Source: an uncultured Clostridia bacterium (GTDB lineage Bacteria > Bacillota > Clostridia > Oscillospirales > Ruminococcaceae). From it: a stretch of 33,795 nucleotides of DNA. The stretch covers positions 1-33,795 of the forward strand of contig CALWZE010000078.1 of NCBI GenBank assembly GCA_944385925.1, read 5' to 3'. Positions 1-8,221 of this stretch are shown here, in pieces; position 1 is the stretch's first letter; the number at the start of each line of letters is the position of its first letter. The notes under the pieces were generated by a model. It saw only the letters and a list, made by a program, of their open reading frames with translations. It was not told the origin of the DNA and did no database searches. Both the position numbers and the translations under genes were made by a program.

Positions 1-2
1 GT

Positions 3-1175
3 TCAGCCCACAGGACTGCCCTCCTTTTCCGGATCGATGCCGAACACCGAGCGCAGCCAGATCACGACCAGCTGTTTAACCAGATCGGAAATGCAGCGCG
101 CTGTCGGCTCGTCGATGTCCCGGATCGCATCATAGATCCGGTCCGCCTCCCGCAGCGCGCCAAGCGGAAGATCTCCCACTTTTTTGACCTCCGCCGCCTG
201 GATGACCTCGAATACGGTATCCACAAACAGCTGCAATTTCTCGTCGCTTTGCCGGGACAGCCATTCCCGTATTGTGCGGTTGCGGCTGCTCGCGCCCGCA
301 GCGATTTTTTCCGTATAACCGAATTTGCTTCCCTCGATGATCCAGGAGAAGGGATCATGCTGCATGATTCCGCTCTTGTCGCTTCGGACAACCTCATAGC
401 CGTCGTCATTTTCCAGCAGCATCCCGACCAGAGAGGATTGGGGCAGCGTCTTGCGAATTTTCGGCGCGATACGCCGGAACTCCGGGCTGGTGAAAACCTC
501 CTCCCGGAAACCGGGTCCGTCATGGCTGAATACCCATTGTATCCGGTCCTGCACTTCCGGTCCGGCGAACGCCGCCGCATAGACGGCAAGGTTGCCGCCT
601 TTGGAGTGACCGCCGGCAAGCAGCGCGCCCTTTGTTCGGGCCGCGATCTGCGCAAGATAAGCCCGCGCTGCGCTCTGGGAAGGCACCTCGTTCATAAACG
701 CCATGTTGAGATCCTCTTTCCAGCCCACGACGGTCGCGTCGGTGCCCCGAAAAGCGATATAATGCCGCCCGTCCGGCAGCGCAAAGGTTGCGGCGCAAAA
801 CTGCTTTTCCGCCTGCTCATCGGTCGCGTCCACAAACCAGTTTACACGCACCTCGCGGAAACGCGGGCTTGCGCAGAGTGCAAAAAGCAGTTCCCGGTTA
901 TTTTGCGACGCTCGAATTCCCGACAAAAGCGGTGCAAAAAGATCGGCGCGGTACAGGTCCGCGATCCGCTCTCCCTGCCCGGCCCAGTCCATCCCCGGCG
1001 CCGCGCAGCCAAGATTCATGTAGACGGTTTGGGATAAAACCAGACTGTCCACCGGCGAAAAATCCAACGCGTCAAAGTCCCGCATCTCGCTTTTTACATA
1101 ATCGATGATGTTGCGGTTCTGCGGCAGGATCGACGCCTTTTTCTCCTGTTTGACCACTGTTGTGTTGCGGCTCAT
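3..1175 (-). CDS. DUF2974/Mbeg1-like alpha/beta-hydrolase (lipase-like)
   Basis: A 390-residue protein with the look of the DUF2974 (Mbeg1-like) serine hydrolase family. The nucleophile elbow GHSKGG lies at residues 189-194, so Ser191 is the likely nucleophile. An oxyanion-side AFRGTD motif is at 141-146, as in lipase_3-type folds. A conserved MQHDPFSW block places His273 as the probable general base. There is no signal peptide or membrane segment, so it is probably cytosolic. The ATG is preceded by an AGGAGAA ribosome site and the stop codon lies inside the window, so the gene is complete. It lies downstream of lepA on the same strand, across a 288-base gap. Its natural substrate (lipid or other ester) is not known. 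The hydrolase class is secure; the function is not. Confidence 0.82.
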   Translation of the reverse strand: MSRNTTVVKQEKKASILPQNRNIIDYVKSEMRDFDALDFSPVDSLVLSQTVYMNLGCAAPGMDWAGQGERIADLYRADLFAPLLSGIRASQNNRELLFALCASPRFREVRVNWFVDATDEQAEKQFCAATFALPDGRHYIAFRGTDATVVGWKEDLNMAFMNEVPSQSAARAYLAQIAARTKGALLAGGHSKGGNLAVYAAAFAGPEVQDRIQWVFSHDGPGFREEVFTSPEFRRIAPKIRKTLPQSSLVGMLLENDDGYEVVRSDKSGIMQHDPFSWIIEGSKFGYTEKIAAGASSRNRTIREWLSRQSDEKLQLFVDTVFEVIQAAEVKKVGDLPLGALREADRIYDAIRDIDEPTARCISDLVKQLVVIWLRSVFGIDPEKEGSPVG

Positions 1176-1196
1176 ATCGTTCTCCTGTTCTGCGCT

Positions 1197-1340
1197 TTAA
1201 GCGCCGCTGAATTGCGCCCCATTGTATGCGCCGGCCGGCCGGTTTGTTCTGCCGCCGGCATCCCCGTTTTGTCCGGTATCCCGAAACTGTTTTCCTTCGA
1301 GTTCGGCATCCCGCGGCGCGCCGGTATCCCGATTCAACAT
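1197..1340 (-). repeat. Degenerate 48-bp tandem duplication between lepA and the hydrolase gene
   Basis: On the minus strand, CGGGATACCGG and GGGATGCCG alternate twice (plus-strand starts about 1321, 1303, 1273 and 1255). The spacings of 18, 30 and 18 bases give a period of 48 bases, or 16 codons. The duplication sits in an open frame of 47 codons (ATG at 1340, TAA at 1197) whose peptide repeats RDTG...DA every 16 residues. No ribosome site precedes that ATG, so I do not call it a gene. The stretch 1176-1463 otherwise shows only a short GC hairpin near 1358-1378. Confidence 0.4.
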
Positions 1341-1463
1341 AATGCGGATATTTATGGTCCCGGCAATGCCGGGGAAAGGAATGGAAAAGCCTGTGCTTGT
1401 CTTTGCGCCAAAATAAACAGCAAATTCGGAGCCGCGCTGCGGCGCCGAATCCCCTTTTTGGAA

Positions 1464-3257
1464 TCAGTCCAATTTGAGCACGGCGGTAAACGCCTCGCTC
1501 GGTACCTCGACCGAGCCAAGCTGCCGCATCCGCTTTTTGCCCTCTTTCTGCTTTTCCAACAACTTCTTTTTGCGGGTGATGTCGCCGCCGTAGCATTTTG
1601 CAAGCACGTCCTTGCGCAGCGCGCGCACCGTCTCCCGCGCAATGATCTTGCCGCCGATCGCGGCCTGGATCGGCACCTCAAAGAGCTGGCGCGGGATATG
1701 ATCCAGCAGCTTTTCGCAGATTTTGCGGCCCCGCGCGTAGGCCTTGTCGGCGTGCACGATAAAGGAGAGGGCGTCCACCGGCTCGCCGTTGAGCAGGATG
1801 TCCAGCCGCACAAGCTTGGAATCGACAAAGTCCTTGACCTCATAGTCATAGCTCGCATAGCCCTTTGTGCGGCTCTTGAGCGCGTCGAAAAAGTCATAGA
1901 CGATCTCGCCCAGCGGCAGTTCATAATGCATGTCCACCCGCTCGGGGTCGAGATATTTCATGTCGATGAAAACCCCGCGCCGGTCCTGGCACAGTTCCAT
2001 GATCGCGCCGACATACTCGGCGGGGGTGTAGATATGCGCGGTGACAAAGGGCTCGGCGGCCGCGGCGATGGTGGCCGGGTCGGGGTAGTTGGTCGGATTG
2101 TCGATAAACAGCACGGTGCCGTCGGTCTTGGTGATGCGGTAGATGACGCTCGGCGCGGTGGTGATGAGGTCAAGATCGAACTCCCGCTCCAGCCGCTCGA
2201 TGATGATTTCGAGGTGCAGCAGGCCGAGGAAACCGCAGCGGAATCCGAATCCGAGCGCCGCCGAAGTCTCCGGCTCGAAGGAGAGGGAGGCGTCGTTGAG
2301 CATCAGTTTGTCCAGCGCGTCCCGCAGGTCCTCATAGCGCGCGCCGTCCGCAGGATAGATGCCGCAGAACACCATCGGCACCGCCTTGCGGTAGCCCGGA
2401 AGCGGTTCGGCTGCGGGATTGGCCGCGTTGGTCACCGTGTCGCCGACACGGGTCTCGCGCACGTTTTTGATGCTTGCGGTGATATAGCCGACCTCGCCCG
2501 CCGACAGGGAATCGCAGGGCTCGAGGTTTGCCGGGCGCATATGCCCGACCTCGACGGTCAGATACTCGGCGCCGGTCTGCATAAGCCGGATGGTGTCGCC
2601 GGCGCGCAGGGTGCCGTCCATGACCCGCACATAGATGACAACACCCTTATAACTGTCGTAGACGCTGTCAAAGATAAGCGCCTTAAGCGGCGCGTTCGGG
2701 TCGCCCTTGGGGGCCGGGATATCGGTGATGACCCGCTCGAGCACCTCCTCGATGCCGATGCCCATCTTGGCGCTGATGCGCGGGGCGTCCAGCGCCGGGA
2801 TGCCGATATCCTCCTCCACTTCCTGCGCGACCCGGTCCGGCTCAGCCGAGGGCAGGTCGATCTTGTTGAGCACCGGCAGGATCTCGAGATCGTGCTCGAC
2901 CGCGAGATAGGCGTTCGCGAGGGTCTGCGCCTCCACGCCCTGGGTGGCGTCCACGATCAGGATCGCCCCCTCGCAGGCGGCGAGCGAGCGGGAGACCTCA
3001 TAGCCGAAGTCCACATGGCCCGGCGTATCGATGAGATTCAGCTCATAGGTCTTGCCGTCCTTCGCGGTATAGCTCAGCGAAACGGCGCGCGCCTTGATGG
3101 TGATGCCGCGCTCCTTCTCCAGCTCCATATTGTCCAGGAACTGGCTGCTCATGGTGCGCTTATCCACCGCGCTCGTGACCTCCAGAATGCGGTCGGCAAG
3201 GGTAGATTTGCCGTGATCGATGTGTGCGATAATGCAGAAATTGCGGATATTGTCCAT
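1464..3257 (-). CDS. lepA: Elongation factor 4 (LepA) GTPase
   Basis: Ribosome-associated translational GTPase of the EF-G family, thought to act on stalled or misassembled ribosomes. The chosen start gives 597 residues, the usual length. It begins [19 protein letters not shown], so the P-loop is at residues 11-19. It carries the switch DTPGH motif, the guanine-specificity NKID motif, EF-G-like domains and the LepA-specific C-terminal domain ending in VLKLD. The frame stays open upstream to 3794, but that extension is low-complexity shadow sequence over the divergent spoIIP gene. The ATG at 3257 has a TGAGGTAAAT ribosome site. It is transcribed from a good sigma-A promoter at 3357-3386. The usual hemW/hrcA neighbours are not present here. 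Confidence 0.97.
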   Translation of the reverse strand: MDNIRNFCIIAHIDHGKSTLADRILEVTSAVDKRTMSSQFLDNMELEKERGITIKARAVSLSYTAKDGKTYELNLIDTPGHVDFGYEVSRSLAACEGAILIVDATQGVEAQTLANAYLAVEHDLEILPVLNKIDLPSAEPDRVAQEVEEDIGIPALDAPRISAKMGIGIEEVLERVITDIPAPKGDPNAPLKALIFDSVYDSYKGVVIYVRVMDGTLRAGDTIRLMQTGAEYLTVEVGHMRPANLEPCDSLSAGEVGYITASIKNVRETRVGDTVTNAANPAAEPLPGYRKAVPMVFCGIYPADGARYEDLRDALDKLMLNDASLSFEPETSAALGFGFRCGFLGLLHLEIIIERLEREFDLDLITTAPSVIYRITKTDGTVLFIDNPTNYPDPATIAAAAEPFVTAHIYTPAEYVGAIMELCQDRRGVFIDMKYLDPERVDMHYELPLGEIVYDFFDALKSRTKGYASYDYEVKDFVDSKLVRLDILLNGEPVDALSFIVHADKAYARGRKICEKLLDHIPRQLFEVPIQAAIGGKIIARETVRALRKDVLAKCYGGDITRKKKLLEKQKEGKKRMRQLGSVEVPSEAFTAVLKLD

Positions 3258-3356
3258 ATTTACCTCAAAAGTGCGTCCAAACAGGCGATTGCCGGGCCGC
3301 ATCCAAAAAGCGAAGGCCCGGTAAGACGTCTGAAAACTGTCTTTTTTCAATATTCT

Positions 3357-3386
3357 ATTATAATTTCTTCCCTTCCTGTTTGTAAA
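3357..3386 (-). promoter_or_regulatory. Sigma-A promoter of lepA
   Basis: Read on the minus strand: TTTACA (plus 3381-3386), an 18-base spacer and TATAAT (plus 3357-3362). This leaves a leader of about 95 bases before the lepA ATG. Confidence 0.65.
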
Positions 3387-3534
3387 GAGATTCCCTTTGT
3401 TTAGAACACTGCCCGGCTTTGGGACAAACAGCTTTCCGCTGTTCGCTTTCAAAACGCCGGACGGGCATACCCCGCAAGGCCGGCGCATATCCTTTCTGTG
3501 AGGCTGCAACACAGCACGGAAAGGAAAATGTATC

Positions 3535-4695
3535 ATGAGCAGACAAGCCGGCCGCCGCGCGCGGGATATTGCAATGTCCGTACTGTCCATCGGGATCGTG
3601 GGATTCGCCGCCGTTTTCGGCGGCGCGCAGACAGCGGCCAGAGAATATATACAACGGCTCGGGATCGTCTCCGCCTCGCTGGCGGTTCCGGACGCGGGGA
3701 TCCCGGCTTTGCGGGAATACATGCAAACCATCGTCAGCGACGCCGAGCGCGGCGAAACCGAGCCGGACCTTCCGGTCCTTGTTGAGCCGGACAATACGCA
3801 GCAGGAGGATGCCCAAGCCGGCGAAGCCGAACCGGAGGAAACGGCTCCGGTTTATGATCAGAACGACCTTGCCGCTGCCGAGGCGCTGATTCCCGAAGAG
3901 AGGCGCGCACCGCTCGAACAGATCCAATTTGCCTCAACGGGAACCGGCGGCAACTATTTTTACTACGGCGCAGGCACCCTGAACAACGCCACCGAATACG
4001 CCACTTCCGAGATGCAGTCGGTTGTGGACAGCGATATGGCGCTGGATATTGAGATGAACGCCACCGAGCCGCAGGTGCTGATCGTGCACACCCACAGTAC
4101 CGAGAGTTTCGACCGGTTCGACGTCGGTTTCTACGACACCGAATATCCGACCCGCACAACCGACAGCGAGAACAACATCGTCGCCGTCGGACAGGTGCTT
4201 TGCGACGAGCTCAATGCTCTGGGGATCAACACCGTACACGCGACCGAGTATCACGACTACCCCTCTTACAACAACAGCTACAGCCGCAGCCGGGTCACAG
4301 TGCAGGATTATCTGACCCGCTATCCGAGCATCAAGATCGTTCTGGATATTCACCGGGACGGCATGCAGCGGGAGGACGGAACCCGGGTCAAGCCGGTCGT
4401 TGAGATCGGCGGGGAAAAAATCGCCCAGATCATGATCGTCAGCGGCGCGGGAGACGATCAGCCGGTTCCGGAATTCCGGGAAAATCTGAAATTCGCCGCG
4501 CGTTTGCAGGACAGCGCCGAGTCTCTTTTTCCCGGTTTTACCCGTCCGGTCTATTTTGCCTATCGCTACTACAACCACGACCTGACGCCCGGCTCGCTGG
4601 TCATCGAGGTTGGCAGCGAGGGCAACACCTTGCAGGAGGCAAAAAACGCCGCGAAATGCATTGCACTCTCGCTTGCAAATCTGTTCCGGGATTAA
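3535..4695 (+). CDS. spoIIP: Stage II sporulation protein P
   Basis: SpoIIP is the amidase/endopeptidase of the SpoIID-SpoIIM-SpoIIP complex that removes septal peptidoglycan during engulfment of the forespore. The 386-residue product has an N-terminal membrane anchor (about residues 11-33) and an acidic, low-complexity linker (about 75-125). The C-terminal SpoIIP domain follows. It shows the VHTHSTE metal/catalytic motif at 184-190, DIHRDG at 271-276 and a [11 protein letters not shown] block near the end. These match the family's conserved His and Glu residues. The ATG follows AAGGAAAATGTATC. The gene diverges from lepA, with 277 bases between them. I could not find a convincing sigma-E promoter in that gap. 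Confidence 0.93.
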   Translation: MSRQAGRRARDIAMSVLSIGIVGFAAVFGGAQTAAREYIQRLGIVSASLAVPDAGIPALREYMQTIVSDAERGETEPDLPVLVEPDNTQQEDAQAGEAEPEETAPVYDQNDLAAAEALIPEERRAPLEQIQFASTGTGGNYFYYGAGTLNNATEYATSEMQSVVDSDMALDIEMNATEPQVLIVHTHSTESFDRFDVGFYDTEYPTRTTDSENNIVAVGQVLCDELNALGINTVHATEYHDYPSYNNSYSRSRVTVQDYLTRYPSIKIVLDIHRDGMQREDGTRVKPVVEIGGEKIAQIMIVSGAGDDQPVPEFRENLKFAARLQDSAESLFPGFTRPVYFAYRYYNHDLTPGSLVIEVGSEGNTLQEAKNAAKCIALSLANLFRD

Positions 4696-4884
4696 GCGGA
4701 CGCGCACGGAAAGCCGACGCGAAAAGCAGTCTTCGCGCCCGTCCGCCTCAAACGAAACAATAATCCATGGCGCGGCAGCCGTCTTTGCGCGCCGCTGCAG
4801 TTTTCAAAATCATGCATCCGGCCGCTGTTGCCGCCGGATTTCCCGTTCTGGCGGGTTTGTTTGCCGATTTTTTGCGAAAAAGTC

Positions 4885-4913
4885 TTGATTTTTGTCTTTT
4901 CGGATGGTATCAT
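4885..4913 (+). promoter_or_regulatory. Sigma-A promoter of rpsT
   Basis: TTGATT (4885-4890), a 17-base spacer and TATCAT (4908-4913), about 30 bases upstream of the rpsT ribosome site. Confidence 0.55.
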
Positions 4914-4949
4914 ATCAGGTACTGCACGGCAATCAAAGGAGGTGGTACC

Positions 4950-5204
4950 ATGCCGAATATTAAATCCCAGAAAAAGCGCGTCATCACCAATGCTAAGGAT
5001 ACGGAGCGCAACAAGGCGGTTAAATCCAATCTCAAAACTGCTTTGAAGAAGGCAGAGGCTGCCATCGCATCGGGCACTGAGGACAAGGCGGCGGTCGTCG
5101 CAACGGCCGAGAGCGCGATCGATAAGGCGCTCGTCAAAGGCGTTCTGTCCAAGAATTCCGCAAACCGCAAGAAATCGCACATCGCCAGAAGGGCAAATGC
5201 CTGA
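4950..5204 (+). CDS. rpsT: 30S ribosomal protein S20
   Basis: Primary 16S rRNA-binding protein of the small subunit. The 84-residue, lysine-rich product begins MPNIKSQKKRVITN and contains the NRKKSHIARR-type C-terminus expected of bacterial S20. The frame opens upstream at 4767, but the ATG at 4950 is the right start: it has a near-perfect AAAGGAGGTG ribosome site and gives the standard length. It is monocistronic, with its own promoter (4885-4913) and a strong terminator (5237-5274). Confidence 0.97.
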   Translation: MPNIKSQKKRVITNAKDTERNKAVKSNLKTALKKAEAAIASGTEDKAAVVATAESAIDKALVKGVLSKNSANRKKSHIARRANA

Positions 5205-5236
5205 TTTCCCGTTTGCGAAACGCATCACAACATAAG

Positions 5237-5274
5237 AAAACCGCATCTCGTTTGAGATGCGGTTTTTTGTTTTC
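5237..5274 (+). terminator. Intrinsic terminator of rpsT
   Basis: Ten-base-pair stem ACCGCATCTC / GAGATGCGGT (5240-5249 and 5254-5263) with a GTTT loop, followed by TTTTTGTTTT. Confidence 0.9.
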
Positions 5275-5297
5275 GCCGTGCGGCGGGATTTTCCTCG

Positions 5298-5563
5298 TTT
5301 GAGCCCTACTTCCGGCATCGGGATTCACGGCTTAAAAGGGCGTTATATGCGTTGCGGCCCCGGACAGAACCCTTTCGCTTGATCTGCGTTTACGAAAAGC
5401 ATCTCTTGCGAAAAATCCTGCCGGGCTTTGCGGCGGACAGCGCCGTGCCCCCGCCCTCGCCCCGCGCATGTCGGGTTCTTTTTAAGCCACAAATCCGGCA
5501 TATGCTTCACGGCTTAAAAGGATGCTATACGCGTTGCGGCCCCGGACAGACTGTCCGGGGCCG
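5298..5563. repeat. Two copies of a structured intergenic repeat between rpsT and the ABC ATPase gene
   Basis: A unit of about 70 bases occurs at about 5298-5368 and again at about 5479-5550, roughly 182 bases apart. Both copies share TCCGGCAT, TTCACGGCTTAAAAGG and GCGTTGCGGCCCCGGACAGA. In each, GGCTTAAA can pair with an upstream TTTRAGCC to form a hairpin with a loop of about 22 bases. The second copy runs into a perfect 13-bp hairpin (5537-5549 with 5551-5563) that ends four bases before the stop codon of the ATPase gene. That hairpin lacks a T-run on the minus strand. No gene is seen between 5205 and 5567. Confidence 0.6.
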
Positions 5564-5567
5564 TTTA

Positions 5568-6302
5568 TCAGGCGTTTTTGTACTCGTCGCAAATCGCAAG
5601 CGCGTCGCCGTATTTGACGACCTTGCCTTTGTTCAGCCAGAGCACCTTGTTGCACAGGGACTCGATCTGCTCGATGGAATGGGAGACGATGATGACGGTG
5701 GTCTCGTTGCTCATCAGCTCCCGGATGCGTTTTTCGCATTTTTCCTGAAACTTGAAGTCGCCGACCGCGAGCACCTCGTCGACAATGAGAATGTCCGGTT
5801 TAACCACCGTCGCAATGGCAAAGCCCAGCCGCGCCTGCATGCCGGAGGAGAAGTTCTTGATCGGAATATCCAGGAAGTTATGCAGCTCGCTGAAATCGAC
5901 GATCTCGTCAAACACGCTGTCCATAAACTGACGGGAATAGCCGAGGATCGAGCCGTTAAGGTAGATATTTTCCCGCGCGGTAAGGTCCGCGTCAAATCCG
6001 GCGCCCAGCTCGATGAGCGGCGAGATGGTGCCGTAGGCGGTCGCGCTGCCTTTTGTCGGCTTCATGATCCCGGAAATGATCTTGAGCATGGTGCTCTTGC
6101 CGCTGCCGTTGAGTCCGATCAGGCCCAGCACATCGCCCTTTCGAACCTGAAAGGAGACTCCATCCAGCGCGAGAAAGGATTTAAAGAACAGCTCATGCTT
6201 CATCAGCCGGATAAAATATTCCTTGAGGCTGTCCACCTTGTAGCTGCTCATATTGAATTCCATCGTGACGTCCCGGACGTCCACCATGACCGGTTTTTCC
6301 AC
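5568..6302 (-). CDS. Polysaccharide/teichoic acid ABC exporter, ATP-binding subunit (TagH/Wzt type)
   Basis: ATPase of an ABC-2-type exporter that moves lipid-linked polysaccharide or teichoic acid across the membrane. It shows the long N-terminal segment before the Walker A motif (GLNGSGKST) typical of TagH/Wzt/KpsT proteins. It also has the signature FSSGMQARL, the Walker B ILIVDEVLAVGD and the switch His in IIVSHS. At about 244 residues it ends after the nucleotide-binding domain and lacks the C-terminal carbohydrate-binding domain of Wzt(O9a), so substrate choice is probably left to the permease. I choose the GTG at 6302: AAAGGAGG lies seven bases upstream. An in-frame ATG at 6323 would overlap the permease gene without a better site. 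The gene is cotranscribed with the permease. Confidence 0.9.
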   Translation of the reverse strand: MEKPVMVDVRDVTMEFNMSSYKVDSLKEYFIRLMKHELFFKSFLALDGVSFQVRKGDVLGLIGLNGSGKSTMLKIISGIMKPTKGSATAYGTISPLIELGAGFDADLTARENIYLNGSILGYSRQFMDSVFDEIVDFSELHNFLDIPIKNFSSGMQARLGFAIATVVKPDILIVDEVLAVGDFKFQEKCEKRIRELMSNETTVIIVSHSIEQIESLCNKVLWLNKGKVVKYGDALAICDEYKNA

Positions 6303-6315
6303 GAGAGCGCCTCCT

Positions 6316-7098
6316 TTACACATACAGGATGAACTTGTCCTGGAGCTTTTTAAAGCTTAAAAGCCCGACAAGGGTAAACACCACGCCATAACCAATACAG
6401 ACCCAGCAGCTGAGCAGGTCGGGCATCGTTCCGTAAATCAGCGCGTTGCGGAAGCTTTCGACATACCAGGTCAGCGGGTTGATCCGCGCAACATACCAGA
6501 TCCAGCTGCCCTCCAGCGCCGACATCGGGTAGATGATCGGGGTGAGGTACATCCAGGCGGTGATGAGCACCGAATACAGGTGCTTGAGGTCGCGGAAAAA
6601 GACGCAGAGCGCCGAAATGATCAGGCTGAAACCAATCGCGAACAGCAGCAGCGTCAGCAGCGGCAGAAAGATGGTCAGCATGGACAGGTTAAACGGAACC
6701 CTGTAGAAAAGCATCATGACCACCACGGCGGGGATGGAAAAGATAAGGTTGACAAAACCGAACAAAACCTTTTCCAGCGGGAAAATATATTTCGGTATGT
6801 AAACCTTTTTGATCAGCGAACTCGCTTCCACAATGGAAAAGATGGCCGAGCTGGTGCTTTCGTTAAAAAAACTGAACAGGATCTGGCCGATGATAAGGTA
6901 CAGGGGAAAATTTTCGATTTCATACCGGAATACCCGGGAAAAAACCGCGCTGAGAATAAACATCATCAGCAGCGGATTGAGCAGGCTCCAGGCCACCCCC
7001 AGCACTGACCGGCGGTATTTCACCTTGATGTCCCGCATGATGAGGTTTTCCAGCAGGTATTTGTACTTCTGGAAGGTTTCGATATACGCTTTCAGCAT
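6316..7098 (-). CDS. Polysaccharide/teichoic acid ABC exporter, permease subunit (TagG/Wzm type)
   Basis: ABC-2 family integral membrane permease of 260 residues. It has an N-terminal amphipathic segment with the family motif RDIKVKYRRSVLGVAWSLLN, followed by about six hydrophobic segments. The motif is characteristic of the TagG/Wzm/RfbA exporters that work with the ATPase encoded next. The ATG at 7098 has an AAGGAG site at good spacing; an upstream in-frame start at 7122 has none. It is the first gene of a two-gene unit with its own promoter (7155-7183). A short hairpin (plus 7106-7132) stands just before the ribosome site in the leader and could affect translation or mRNA stability. The exporter fits the glycosyltransferase cluster upstream, whose product it probably exports. 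Confidence 0.9.
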   Translation of the reverse strand: MLKAYIETFQKYKYLLENLIMRDIKVKYRRSVLGVAWSLLNPLLMMFILSAVFSRVFRYEIENFPLYLIIGQILFSFFNESTSSAIFSIVEASSLIKKVYIPKYIFPLEKVLFGFVNLIFSIPAVVVMMLFYRVPFNLSMLTIFLPLLTLLLFAIGFSLIISALCVFFRDLKHLYSVLITAWMYLTPIIYPMSALEGSWIWYVARINPLTWYVESFRNALIYGTMPDLLSCWVCIGYGVVFTLVGLLSFKKLQDKFILYV

Positions 7099-7154
7099 GG
7101 AAACTCCTTTTTCCGTCCGCAAGCTCCGGACGGCAAGCGTTTTCAGGTCTGTTT

Positions 7155-7183
7155 ATTATACCGCGGCAGGCGCATTGTGTAAA
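7155..7183 (-). promoter_or_regulatory. Sigma-A promoter of the ABC exporter genes
   Basis: Read on the minus strand: TTTACA (plus 7178-7183), a 17-base spacer and TATAAT (plus 7155-7160). It shows that the exporter pair can be transcribed separately from the glycosyltransferase genes. Confidence 0.7.
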
Positions 7184-7185
7184 GG

Positions 7186-7207
7186 AAAAAGCCGGATACT
7201 TCCGGCT
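7186..7207 (-). terminator. Small intrinsic terminator upstream of the exporter promoter
   Basis: Stem AGCCGGA / TCCGGCT (7190-7196 and 7201-7207) followed on the minus strand by a run of five to six T. It lies 440 bases beyond the spoVAE terminator with no gene between, so it may end a short untranslated transcript from the 7.2-7.6 kb region. Confidence 0.55.
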
Positions 7208-7390
7208 CGGGGTCAGAGCTGCAAAAGCAAGGACGTGTTTCAAGTAGATGTTGTTTGTGCATTGACCCGCTTCGGCTTTCCAAAACCACCTCGCAGGCAC
7301 GGGGGCCTGTCCGCTTCGCCGGGCGCTTCAAGCTGAAAACTTCGTCTTTTTCCTAAAGCGTGCGGCTTATCCCGCAGCAATGCGCGGCGG

Positions 7391-7642
7391 TCATAACCAC
7401 CGGCTAAGCCGGTGGCTTGAGTTCATCCTATAAGGCCCTATTGCCGGCATGCGTCTCAAGACGCACTGAATTTTATTCCCCCTGCATTCTTGCTCCACAG
7501 CCCGTGAAAGGGCAGCCGCTGTTCTTGCGGCAGTCTTTCCTCCATGATGACCGACTGTTAGCAGCCCGTTTCACTCGATACCTGAAGTCGAATCTTCTTG
7601 CGGGATGCCTCCATCCACAGAGCCGGTGGTTTCCCTGCTCAA
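7391..7642 (-). repeat. Dispersed palindrome-ended repeat, copy A (possible IS200/IS605-derived element or structured RNA)
   Basis: Best-preserved copy of a non-coding repeat found three times in the window. In the minus-strand reading it starts at GAGCAGGGAAACC beside the spoVAE terminator. It then carries the conserved core GGAATAAAATTCAGTGC and GCCGGCAATAGGGCCTTA, and ends in the hairpin CCACCGGCTTAGCCGGTGG (plus 7397-7415) followed by TTATGA. An inner hairpin GCGTCT/AGACGC is also present. There is no open frame of note, no terminal inverted repeat and no visible target duplication. A subterminal hairpin near an end is typical of IS200/IS605-family elements and their non-autonomous palindrome-associated derivatives. 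The rest of 7099-7801 holds only promoter and terminator signals. Confidence 0.6.
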
Positions 7643-7680
7643 AAAGAGTCTGCGGCCTGTTGCTCACAGGCCGCAGACTC
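7641..7680 (-). terminator. Intrinsic terminator of spoVAE
   Basis: Perfect 15-bp stem (7646-7660 with 7666-7680, loop TGCTC) followed on the minus strand by five T. It lies 120 bases past the spoVAE stop. Confidence 0.85.
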
Positions 7681-7801
7681 TCCTGCTTTGTTCAGTTTTA
7701 AGCCGATTCAGGCCCCGCGGTCCCGCCACTGAACTGCGCTTTTGAGGCGGCCGGGAAACTGCCGGCGCTGCGGTTTTGCGCGGCGGGCGCCGTTCGTGCG
7801 G

Positions 7802-8158
7802 TCAGCTCTGATCCTTTGAGCGGCCGAGCAGCGCGGCCGTCAATCCGGCCATCAGCGAGGCGGCGACACCGCCCGAAGCGGCGGTCAGTCCGCCCGTCAG
7901 AACGCCGACCGCGCCGCGCTGGGCAACGGCGTCCCGCACGCCTTCAAAAAGCAGGTGCCCAAATCCGACGATCGGCACCGTCGCGCCCGCGCCCGCGAAT
8001 TCGACGATCGGCGCATACAATCCAAGCGCGCTGAGCAGCACGCCGCTGACCACGAACCCGGTCAATATACGCGCAGGCGTCAGTTTGGTGTAATCGATGA
8101 GCAGCTGCCCGATCACGCAGATCAGCCCGCCGACCACAAACGCTTTGAGGTATTCCAT
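7802..8158 (-). CDS. spoVAE: Stage V sporulation protein AE (SpoVAE)
   Basis: Small integral membrane protein of the SpoVA complex, which takes up dipicolinic acid into the forespore and releases it at germination. The 118-residue product starts MEYLKAFVVGGLICVIGQLL and has the family blocks KLTPARILTGFVV and FAGAGATVPIVGFG, with three or four hydrophobic segments. I use the ATG at 8158, preceded by AAGGATGGAGAAT; the frame extends to 8197 without a better site. In most spore-formers spoVAE follows spoVAC and spoVAD; here it stands alone, 56 bases after the fucosyltransferase gene. A sigma-G-type promoter (8192-8221) and a strong terminator make it an independent forespore unit inside a glycan locus. 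Confidence 0.92.
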   Translation of the reverse strand: MEYLKAFVVGGLICVIGQLLIDYTKLTPARILTGFVVSGVLLSALGLYAPIVEFAGAGATVPIVGFGHLLFEGVRDAVAQRGAVGVLTGGLTAASGGVAASLMAGLTAALLGRSKDQS

Positions 8159-8191
8159 ATTCTCCATCCTTTCCGCCGCATCTGTTAAGGT

Positions 8192-8221
8192 TAGCATGCG
8201 CGCGGAAGGCCGGATTATTCA
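8192..8221 (-). promoter_or_regulatory. Sigma-G-type promoter of spoVAE
   Basis: Read on the minus strand: TGAATA (plus 8216-8221), a 17-base spacer and CATGCTA (plus 8192-8198). This matches the forespore sigma-G pattern (TGAATA, then CATnnTA). The -35 element overlaps the stop codon of the fucosyltransferase gene. Confidence 0.7.

Noticed and set aside
1212-3404. A 730-codon plus-strand frame over lepA
   Set aside because: It is the antisense shadow of the lepA gene, caused by GC-rich codon use; it has no family resemblance, while the minus strand encodes a full LepA.
3258-3794. An N-terminal extension of LepA by 179 residues
   Set aside because: The extension overlaps spoIIP, has no LepA similarity, and the ATG at 3257 has a good ribosome site and gives the family length.
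5537-5563. The 13-bp hairpin next to the ABC ATPase stop codon as a strong terminator
   Set aside because: On the minus strand it is followed by CAACGCG rather than a T-run, so it is recorded only as part of the repeat.
7473-7667. A 64-codon minus-strand frame in repeat copy A as a TnpB remnant
   Set aside because: I could not recognise RuvC or zinc-finger residues in it, and the frame is not kept in copies B or C.
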